A stretch of 14,017 bases of DNA, taken from an uncultured Saprospiraceae bacterium. Lineage in GTDB: Bacteria > Bacteroidota > Bacteroidia > Chitinophagales > Saprospiraceae. Where the stretch lies: NCBI GenBank assembly GCA_938002705.1, contig CALLAG010000213.1, positions 1-14,017 of the forward strand, written 5' to 3'. Of this stretch, positions 1-9,200 are shown piece after piece. The notes beneath the pieces are model-generated. The model was not told where the DNA came from. It worked only from the letters and a program-made list of their open reading frames with translations, and did no database searches. The position numbers and the translations under genes are program-made. The first letter of the stretch is position 1. Each line of letters begins with the position of its first letter.

Positions 1-1575
1 ATCAAAGAGAAGCAGAAGACGAATGATCACATCTTATTATTCGGTGTGACAGGAAGTGGAAAGACAAGAATATATATCGATCTCATAAAAGAAGTCATCG
101 CCAGTGGCAAGCAGGTGCTCTATCTACTACCTGAGATAGCACTGACGACTCAGATCGTAGACAGATTAATGTCCGTATTCGAAGGTGATATAGGTGTCTA
201 TCATAGCAAGATGAGTAATAACCAGCGTGTAGAACTATGGAATGCCTCACTGAGAGGTAAGCAACTTATCATGGGAGCACGGTCATCTCTATTCTTACCG
301 TTCAAAGATCTCGGACTCATTATAATAGACGAAGAGCATGATCCATCATATAAGCAGAATGATCCTGCACCAAGATACAATGCCCGAGATACTGCAATGT
401 ATCTCGCTAAGCTCTACAAAGCTAAAGTTCTCTTAGGTACTGCAACGCCTTCATTATCTACTTACGTGAATGCTCTCAATGAGAAATATGGCTTGGTGAA
501 ATTACTGGAGCGACATGGCGAGGCAGAACTCCCTGAGATAAAAATCGTCGATCTCAAAGAGCAGTACAAGAAAGGCTTAATGCAATCCTTATTCAGCAAG
601 GAGCTTAAAGATTCTATACAGCGTGCATTAGATAATGGAGAGCAAGCTCTCATATTCCAGAATCGTAGAGGCTACTCTCCTACTCTGCAGTGTACCTTAT
701 GCGACTTCAATGCTCAATGTCCTAACTGTGATGTCAGCCTTACTGTCCACAACTACTTTGATCAGATACGATGTCACTATTGTGGTCATAAGCAAAAACT
801 ACCTAAGCAATGTCCTGCATGTGGCAATCCCGATCTTAATAAACTGGGCTTCGGAACAGAGAAAATAGAGCAAGAAATTAAGTCTGTATTTCCCACTGCC
901 AAAGTTGGCAGATTAGATTTTGATACTGCTAAGACTAAGAATGCTTATGAAGAAATCCTTCATGACTTCAAGTCAGGAGAGACTAACATATTAGTAGGTA
1001 CTCAGATGATTACTAAGGGATTAGACTTCGAGAATATATCTATCGTCGGTATCCTTGTAGCTGACAAAATACTTTTCTTTCCTGACTACAAAGCCAACGA
1101 AAGGGCCTTTCAGTTATTCACACAAGTAGCTGGAAGAGCAGGCCGTCGAGCTAAGAAAGGTACCGTTATAATTCAGACCTACAACCCAGACCATCCCGTC
1201 ATCAATGAGACTAAGTCTTATAATTATATAGAATTCTATAGAAGAGAACTACAAGAACGAGAACACTTCTTATACCCTCCTTTCTTCAGAATGATAAGTA
1301 TAACAATCAAGCACAAAAAACCGGATGTCGCAGAAGATACTGCACTTCTCATGGCTATAAAGCTCAAAGAGAAACTCAACCAAAGAGTCATAGGACCATC
1401 AGTGCCAGGTATAGCCAGAATCCGAGGATTCTATCAGCAGCAGATCATCATCAAGATGGAACGTGACATGACCATTATCAAAAAAATAAAGCAACTCATC
1501 CTGGATACAAAAGCTGCAATTCTCCAGATGGATGGTAAGAAAACGGTGAGGATCATCATCGATGTAGATCCGTAA
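1..1575 (+). CDS. priA: Primosomal protein N' (PriA), replication-restart DNA helicase, 5'-truncated by the window edge
   Basis: PriA is a superfamily 2, 3'-to-5' DNA helicase that recognises stalled forks and reloads the replicative helicase. The frame is open from base 1, so the N-terminal DNA-binding part, roughly 200-290 residues judged by family length, lies outside the window. The GTG at 46 is the valine of the Walker A motif, not a start. Numbering from base 1 (524 residues), Walker A GVTGSGKT is at 15-22 and the DEEH box at 110-113. Eight zinc-binding cysteines lie at 231, 234, 240, 243, 258, 261, 271 and 274, and all are present. Helicase motif V (GTQMITKG) is at 333-340 and motif VI (QVAGRAGR) at 375-382. 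The C-terminal domain is complete and ends in a TAA stop. No frameshift or missing catalytic residue is seen. A 140-bp gap separates it from the next gene, so they are probably not co-transcribed by overlap. Confidence 0.97.
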   Translation: MKEKQKTNDHILLFGVTGSGKTRIYIDLIKEVIASGKQVLYLLPEIALTTQIVDRLMSVFEGDIGVYHSKMSNNQRVELWNASLRGKQLIMGARSSLFLPFKDLGLIIIDEEHDPSYKQNDPAPRYNARDTAMYLAKLYKAKVLLGTATPSLSTYVNALNEKYGLVKLLERHGEAELPEIKIVDLKEQYKKGLMQSLFSKELKDSIQRALDNGEQALIFQNRRGYSPTLQCTLCDFNAQCPNCDVSLTVHNYFDQIRCHYCGHKQKLPKQCPACGNPDLNKLGFGTEKIEQEIKSVFPTAKVGRLDFDTAKTKNAYEEILHDFKSGETNILVGTQMITKGLDFENISIVGILVADKILFFPDYKANERAFQLFTQVAGRAGRRAKKGTVIIQTYNPDHPVINETKSYNYIEFYRRELQEREHFLYPPFFRMISITIKHKKPDVAEDTALLMAIKLKEKLNQRVIGPSVPGIARIRGFYQQQIIIKMERDMTIIKKIKQLILDTKAAILQMDGKKTVRIIIDVDP

Positions 1576-1650
1576 TATCGCTTTGAAGGCATTTATTTCA
1601 ATAACAGGATAATACTAAGATTTTAAGGCTTAGTTAAGCTAATCATCTAT

Positions 1651-1702
1651 TTATGTGTCTTTTTACACAAAGTACGCAGTAATTATGTGTATTTTTACAC
1701 AT
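1651..1702. promoter_or_regulatory. Two tandem TGTGT-n-TTTTT-ACACA palindromes upstream of the ATPase gene, possible operator
   Basis: Two 20-bp sites, 1651-1670 and 1683-1702, share the pattern TTATGTGTnTTTTTACACA. Each has inverted 5-bp arms, TGTGT and ACACA, around a T-rich centre. They differ at only two positions and are spaced 32 bp start to start, about three helical turns, so a protein could bind both on one face. The second copy ends 13 bp before the GTG start of the ATPase gene. That position suits an operator or another element acting at the promoter or on translation. No regulator is known from the sequence; the role is inferred from symmetry, repetition and position. Confidence 0.5.
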
Positions 1703-1715
1703 AAACTACACTTAA

Positions 1716-3056
1716 GTGATATTTAAACGTAATATAACAAGTAAGCTCCTATCGTGGAAGAATGATAAAAGCAAGAAACCATTAGTCATTATGGGGGCTC
1801 GTCAAGTAGGTAAAACTACTGTCATCAATGAATTTGGTAAAGACCATTATAGAGATGTTCATTACTTCAATTTTGAATTAAATCCAGAGCTACATGAGTT
1901 TTTTAAAATAAACAAATCTCCTGAAAGGATTTTATCTGACCTAAGCTTATTTACTAACAAACATATAGATATCACTGCATCACTTATTGTTTTTGATGAG
2001 ATACAAGCATGCCCTGATGCACTAACCTCCTTAAAGTACTTTGAAGAATCAAATAACAAATATAATCTCATTGCAGCAGGTTCATTATTAGGAGTTACTT
2101 TAGGTCAAGAAAGATCTTTTCCTGTGGGTAAAGTGGAATTCTTAGATCTTTACCCGTTGACTTTTGAGGAGTTCTTATCCAACGCTGATGATAGATTATA
2201 TCAAGCATACTGTCATTATATAGATCAAAGTAAAATCGTAAAGATTCCCACAGCATTCTTTGAACCTTTGCTTGCAACATTCAAGAAATACTTAATCTGT
2301 GGGGGAATGCCGGAAGCCGCGAGTCACTTTGTACTAAATAATAGTGTAAATGAATTACAGAAAATACAAGATGCCATACTTAGATCTTACCAATTAGATT
2401 TTGCAAAGTATACATCGCCAGTTACTGCTAACAGAATCCAATATATCTGGAATTCGATCCCATCTCAACTAGCTAAAGAGAATAAAAAATTTATCTACAA
2501 AGCTGTCAAAAAGGGAGCTCGTGCAAGAGAATATGAGTCCTCTATAACATGGCTAACTCAGGCTGGAATTATTCATCAGATATATAATGTTAATAATCCA
2601 TCAATCCCACTACAAGCATACAGAGATTTATCCGCATTTAAAATATACATGCTGGATGTAGGTCTATTAATGCGTAAATCAAAATTAAATCCCAGCACAT
2701 TGATTACAGGTCATGATTTATTTAAAGAATTCAAAGGAACGCTCATAGAAAACTATGTAGCCCAGAGCTTAACAAATTCTATAGGTTACGAACCTTGCTA
2801 TTGGACTTCTGATAGATCGGCAGAAATAGATTATATAATAGAGCATAACAATAAAGTTATTCCTATAGAGGTCAAATCTGGAAGATCCACTCGTGCTAAA
2901 AGCTTATCAGAATACGACAAGAAATATAAGCCCGAAATTAAAATAAGAATCTCTCCTTTAAATTTACAATTGGATAATTCCCTAATTAATATTCCTATTT
3001 TCTATACTGATAAAGTCTTTAAGATTATCGATAATATCCTTGATAATCATCAATAA
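1716..3056 (+). CDS. AAA ATPase of the AAA_14 / DUF4143 family
   Basis: A 446-residue predicted cytoplasmic ATPase whose cellular role is not established. Residues 22-160 form the P-loop domain, with Walker A GARQVGKTT at 27-35 and Walker B LIVFDE at 90-95. The C-terminal half is DUF4143-like. It contains a D372...E385-x-K387 arrangement (EID, then IEVKSG), the signature of the PD-(D/E)xK nuclease fold that ends many members. Whether it cuts DNA is unknown. The start is GTG at 1716, directly after an in-frame TAA at 1713-1715. The opening (IFKRNITSKLLSWKN) matches the usual start of the family, so no upstream start is possible and a later one is unlikely. The gene stands alone between palindromic repeats and a terminator, and reads as richer in A/T than priA. 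These ATPases are often multicopy and patchily distributed in Bacteroidota, so acquisition by transfer is plausible but not shown. Confidence 0.9.
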   Translation: MIFKRNITSKLLSWKNDKSKKPLVIMGARQVGKTTVINEFGKDHYRDVHYFNFELNPELHEFFKINKSPERILSDLSLFTNKHIDITASLIVFDEIQACPDALTSLKYFEESNNKYNLIAAGSLLGVTLGQERSFPVGKVEFLDLYPLTFEEFLSNADDRLYQAYCHYIDQSKIVKIPTAFFEPLLATFKKYLICGGMPEAASHFVLNNSVNELQKIQDAILRSYQLDFAKYTSPVTANRIQYIWNSIPSQLAKENKKFIYKAVKKGARAREYESSITWLTQAGIIHQIYNVNNPSIPLQAYRDLSAFKIYMLDVGLLMRKSKLNPSTLITGHDLFKEFKGTLIENYVAQSLTNSIGYEPCYWTSDRSAEIDYIIEHNNKVIPIEVKSGRSTRAKSLSEYDKKYKPEIKIRISPLNLQLDNSLINIPIFYTDKVFKIIDNILDNHQ

Positions 3057-3068
3057 TCCTAAATAAAA

Positions 3069-3097
3069 AAAGGGCTGTATCAACGATACAGCCCTTT
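3069..3097. terminator. Intrinsic terminator hairpin with a 13-bp perfect stem
   Basis: AAAGGGCTGTATC (3069-3081) pairs perfectly with GATACAGCCCTTT (3085-3097) around the 3-nt loop AAC. The hairpin starts 12 bases after the stop codon of the ATPase gene. On the plus strand the stem runs into TTTCAT, a short U-run. On the minus strand it is followed by TTTTTTTATTT, a canonical U-tract. It can therefore serve both convergent genes, the ATPase gene and the giant surface-protein gene that ends at 3288, and is strongest in the minus direction. Confidence 0.85.
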
Positions 3098-3133
3098 CAT
3101 CACAAACATTTAATACAAATTAACCTACAAAAA

Positions 3134-3253
3134 TGCGGTAATTCGCATTATAATTTATTCCATATCTGCGTTAGAAAGCCTCGCCATAGCTAAGGCTATG
3201 CCTACGTTTTCTGTCTTGATCTGAAAAAAAATTATATGAGCGATCTTATCCGC
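3134..3253. repeat. Eroded ~120-bp long inverted repeat (probable dispersed non-coding element)
   Basis: The left half (from about 3134, TGCGGTAATTCGCATTATAA) and the right half (to about 3253, ending TTATCCGC) align as imperfect inverted arms. The centre is CATAGC (3185-3190), loop TAAG, GCTATG (3195-3200). Outer matching blocks include AATTATA..GCGA..TTA.CCGC in the right arm against the complement of the left arm, and TTTCT and GATnTG blocks between. The right arm carries small indels and substitutions, so the fold is a long interrupted hairpin. It contains no coding frame. It resembles an intergenic palindromic or MITE-like repeat, but copy number cannot be judged from one window. Confidence 0.5.
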
Positions 3254-3287
3254 CCTTCTATAAGTCAAATTGTATAAATCCTAAAGT

Positions 3288-6200
3288 CTAATTTTGGATT
3301 ATTATTCTCTTAGTTATTACTGTTCCATCTCTGTGTATCATCGATACGTTATACATTCCTGTAGTCAGTTCTGATACATTTACTTGTACTCTATTTTCTG
3401 TCTTATCGAATCGGATATCTCTTACTAACTGACCGTCAGGTGCATATAGTTTGATATCTGTAACTGACTCCATATTCTCCGTCTCTATTGTCATTACCTC
3501 ACTTACTGGATTAGGATAAATATGCATATCATAATCTGCCTTCTCATCCATCACATCTAAGCTCAACTCAGAAAGCTGTATTGCTTCCTCATCACTGTGA
3601 CGTGACTCGATTGCAGTCGTTGACTCGTTAGTTCTGATTTTAGAGCCAGAAAAAACGATGCAGTAATCTTCGGTCTCTCCTTCTGGATATTGCTGGCATG
3701 GATCATTAGCGTAGCCTCCTTCTTTCATGATAACTCTGATTGTGCTCGTACCTGGATACAGTTGCGCTGGCATAGTGACTATTCCATTCATAGCATTAAC
3801 ACCACATCCGTATGCGACGAACTCATTATTATCATAGAAGTCCCCATCCATATTGTAATCTATCCATATCGTCCAGTATACTTTCTCAGAACCACATGTC
3901 CCGAATCCTGGGACCAACTTAAGCCCTAAGCCATCAGTAGCACCTGCTCCTGTACACTGAGATGTATAATCTGCATAACCTCCATCATTACCACTCGTAT
4001 TATTAATGGCTCCGAATATACACTGCTCAATATAATGGCAGTCAGAAACAACACCACCTGGGCTACATACTGAAGAAAGTGATTCCACTGTGATATCAAA
4101 AGAACAAGTCTCTACATTACCACATCCATCAGTTGATGTATACGTGACTGTATGATTAGAGCCTGGAGGCAGAACTGATCCTGGTGTAGGGCCGCTTGTC
4201 TGCGTAAGACTCATGCAAGATTCTATCTCCATAATATATTCTAATGCATAGTAACCATACTGGTCATTCCATTGTCCATTATTAAGCATTTCTACGTGGT
4301 GCTGACTTCCAGAGTAGTTATTAGGTTGTCCAGGATACCAGTTAGTATAACTGAATGGCTCCCCATTAACCCACTGGAATGATCCCTCTACCGCTGTATC
4401 AGAAGCACCTATCCATGCTGACTGGAGTGATAGAATATTAGCTAAGAAAGTATTCTCCGCTGTATTATTAATAACTGCAAGATGGCCACCACTAGCTAAA
4501 CAAGTAGCTTGTGCATTATCCCAAGTTGCTGGAGCTGTAGAGCAATAGTAATGATGCCCATTCTGAGTACCCATATATACAAAGCCTGGGATAAATCCTC
4601 CTCCTGTCGTACAATCAGAACAACATGAGCTTACCTCTGGGATATTCCAATTAACAGCTACTCCCTGAGAGTTAGCTGGTGCTGACGTCACGATATCTTC
4701 TGGACAAGTCATGGACAATCCATTCTCTACAGTAACATTAAAGCTACACGTCTCTATAGGTCCACATACATCACTTGTCTCATAAGTAACTACATAAGTA
4801 CCACCTGTAAGATATGTTCCAGAAGTAGGTCCTGCTACCTGATTGACAAATGAGCAAGGCTTCTCCATAATAAATTCTAACATATAATAAGGGTACTGAT
4901 CATTCCACTGTCCATTATTAAGCATCTCTACACACTCTTGATTGCCGTTATAGTTATTAGGCTGACCAGGATACCAGTTAGTATAATCAAGGTCATCTCC
5001 ACAGCTCCACGTGAACTGTCCATCGTTATCTCCATCTTGGAGTCCTATCCAAGCAGACTGTAGTGTAAGTATATTAGCTAAGTAGGCGTTCTCCTCTTGA
5101 GAACCTATGCAAGCCAGATAGCCACCATTCGACTCACATATCTGATTAGCATTGGCCCAATTAGCTGTATTAGTAGAACAGTAATACTCACTTCCACCAT
5201 ATGAGCCCATATATACGAACCCTGGTATATTACTTCCATTACAAGAACCACATGTACCACTGTAAGTCGGTGCTGCCCAGCTTACTACTGCTCCTCCGCT
5301 TCCACCACAAGGCACGACGATATCTGCAGGACATGAGAGAGAAGACCCACTATTACTATCACAATTTATAGTTACATCAAATTGGCAACTCGAAGTATTA
5401 CCACATGCATCAGTTGCAGTATAAGTAACCTCTGTCAGTCCTTGGTAGAATGTAGATCCACTGGTTACAACTTGCCCTGCGGCATTCTGTGCCTGTAGAG
5501 TGATACTGCTACAATTATCACTCACACTCGGTAGAGTCCAATTAACTATAGCCATACATCCTGATCCACTTCCAGTATTAGGCGTACCTAACATAACAAT
5601 ATCAGCAGGACATGATGCAAATATTGGTGCTTGATTATCTATTAATGAGATTACCTGCACACACGATGTCGATAGATTAGCATTATTAGGATCTGTTGCT
5701 GTCCATGTTCTGTTAATTACTTTTGACGAAGGACAAGGTCCCGTCGATGCTATTAAGTCATCGAAAGTAAGCACAGGTGTACCACATACATTGCTTCCAG
5801 CCGTTGCTATCGCCTGACCACTTATAGAAGGTGATGGCACTCCACTTGTAGGACATGTAGTATAGTTAGAAGGACAAGTTATTGCAGGCGGATTATTACA
5901 TGCTGATGCACATAATACTGTTACCGTAAATGAAGCATCTACAGTATTACCACAAGCATCATTAGCTGAGTAGATTACTGTTGTCGTTCCTTCTGAGAAC
6001 GATGATCCACTTGCGTGAGAACCTTCAAAAAATGTTAAGCTACAATTATCAGTTGCTGTAGGTGCTGCCCAATCTACATTGACTTGACAGCCTGCCCCAG
6101 TTCCTGTCACTGTGATATTATTAGGTACGTTACTTATCACTGGCAGCGTCACATCTGCAAGCGTTATGTTCTGCACACAAGATGCCGTCAGCGATGGATG

Positions 6201-9200
6201 AGCAGGATTAGTTGCCGTCCATGTTCTTTCTATATATTGCGCATTAGGACATGATGTACTCGTAGGGTTAAGGTCCGTGTAAGTCACTACTGGGCTTCCT
6301 GTACAATTAGCACCTGTAATACTTCCTGTTGCAAATCCTGTCACTGAAGGATCACTTGATGTCCCTGGACATGCAGTATATGCAGGTGGACAAGCAATAC
6401 TAGGCGGAGTAGCACATGCAGCACATGTGACCGTCACTACAAATGATGATGTCGCTATATTACCACATGCATCCACTGCAGAGTATGTTACTGTCGTCTG
6501 TCCTTGATCAAAATTACTGCCACTTGCATGACTTGAGGTCAATGTAACATTACCACAGTTATCAATGGCTGTAGGTGTTGCCCAACTTACTGGTGTCCAG
6601 CAATTATTAGCTGTCCCTGTGCCTGTAATATTTATATTACTTGGTGTAAATGTAAATGTCGGCGGTGTATTATCTATCAACTGTATCGTCTGCACACAAG
6701 ATGCAGTCAGACTTGGATAAGCAGGATTAGTTGCCGTCCATGTCCTTTCTATATATTGTGCACCTGCACAAGCTACGCTTGTAGGATTAAGATCCGTATA
6801 AGTTACTACTGGGCTTCCAGTACAATTAGGACCTGTAATACTTCCTATTGCAATTCCTGTCACTGATGGAGCACTTGATGTTCCTGGACATGATATGATA
6901 TTAGTAGGACAAGTTATAGAAGGAGGCGTTACACATGTAGCACAACTTACTGTTACTGTAAATGATGCATTAATATTATTCCCACAAGCATCAGTCGCTG
7001 TATAAGTTACAGTCGTTAGACCTTCAGAGAAAGTAGCTCCGCTACCATGACTTGATGTTATAGTGACATTGCCACAACCATCAGTTGCAGTAGGCGTTGC
7101 CCATGTAGCAACCATCTGACAATTATTACCAGTACCGCTTAATGTAATATTATTAGGTACAAAAGTAAACACTGGTGGTGTATTATCTATTAACTGTATA
7201 GTCTGTATGCATGTAGAAGTCAGACTTGGATAAGCAGAATTTGTTGCTGTCCACGTTCTCTCTATAATCTGTACACCAGAGCAAGCTACACTCGTAGGGT
7301 TAAGATCCGTATAAGTAACTAAAGGTGATCCCGTACAATTAGTCCCAGTGATCACTCCTGAAGCAAATCCTGTGATAGCAGGATCACTTGAGTCTCCTGG
7401 ACAAGATGTATAATTAGGAGGACACGTTATCGTCGGAGGTGTATTACAAGACTGACAAGTCACTGTTATATTAAAGCTTGTTGTAGACAGATTTCCGCAG
7501 TTATCTATCGCAGTATAAGTAACCACAGTAGTGCCCTCTGAGAATATATCATTAGGATTATGACTTGACGTAAATGAATCTATACCACAATCATCCGTCA
7601 CCGTCGGTGCTACCCAGTTGACAGACAGCTGGCAATTATTACCTGTACCATTGACAAATATATTATCAGGAGCACCAGAAATAATAGGGCCAGTAGTATC
7701 ATCTATAGATATAGTCTGTATACAAGTAGAAGATAAGGCTGGATTATACTGATCAAAAGCTGTCCATGTTCTATCCACATAGAATGATCCTGCACAATTA
7801 CCAAATCCTGTAATCGCATCTGAGTGATATACGATGGCAGGTCCACACGTTCCGCCTTGACTCGTTACAGTAGCTTCGCCAGCAATAACTGGAGATGGAA
7901 TAAATCCTCCCGGACAAGATGTGTAAGCTGGTGGACAACTGATCGATGGTGGCACATTACATGTATTACAATCTACAGTTACATTAAATGATGCCGTTGC
8001 AACGTTACCACACACATCTACTGCTGTAAATATAACAGTAGTCGTACCTCCAGTAAAGTCACTTCCGTTAGGAATATTAGATCCTGATGATGTCAATGTA
8101 CAATCGTCAGAATAAGTAGGTGCAGTCCATGTCACAGGCGTAGAACAATGAGAGCCTTTCTTATACAATGTGATATCTGTAGGTACATTAGTTATCGTAG
8201 GGGCTTCATTATCTTCTAATGTAATCGTCTGATTACAACTTACCGTAAGAGAACTATCATTAGGATCAGTTGCTGTCCATGTTCTTATAATATCATACTC
8301 TGACACACATGGCCCAGTAGATATAACCTGGTCTGTATAGACGACTACGGGAGTAGCACATATACTACTTCCAGCTATAGCAGTTGCACTGCCGGTCACT
8401 GATGGATCAGGATAGCTACCCGTAGGACAGCTTATATAATTAGTCGGACAAGTTATCACAGGATCTACATCACACAGACAATTAACAGTAACAGCGAAAC
8501 TTCCCGACACAGATAACCCACAGTTATCGACAACAGTATAGACTACCGTTGTCGTCCCAGCTTCAAAGAAAGAACCGCTATCATAATTACTTGTCATGAT
8601 GTCAACTCCACAATTATCAGAAGCTATAGGTTGTGTCCAGAATACTTGCGTACTACATCCACTTCCATTACCAGATACTGTAATATCATTAGGAATATCA
8701 CTTAATACTGGTGGTGTGTCATCACTTACTTCTATTGTCTGAGTACAGCTCGATGCTTGTGTATTATCACTGGCGTCAGTTGCAGTCCATAATCTCTCTA
8801 TAAGCATCTCACCGCTGCAAGGACCAGACGAAGCAATATTATCCGTGTATGTGACTATAGGACTACCACAAGATGCATCCGTGGGTATCGCAGTAGCTGA
8901 TCCAGTACCCGAAGGTGTACTGTCACCAGTTACAGGACAGGTTGTAGCTGCAGGAGGACATGTAATAGATGGTGCTGTACAACAGCTACCTACTACAGAT
9001 ACATTAAATACACATGTGGTACTAAATCCACATCTATCATTAGCTGTATAAGTGACCTGCGTTGTTCCAGATGGAAATGTCACACCACTAAAATGTGTGG
9101 TCGTAAATGATAACAAATCACAATTCTCAGTTACTGTAGGCACTGGCCATATAGCTGAGCTATCACAATTAGCTGTAAGGTCTACAGTGATATCTGATGG

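Noticed and set aside
46..1575. GTG at 46 as the start of priA
   Set aside because: It is the valine inside the Walker A motif, and the frame is open upstream to base 1, so the gene is truncated by the window rather than starting there.
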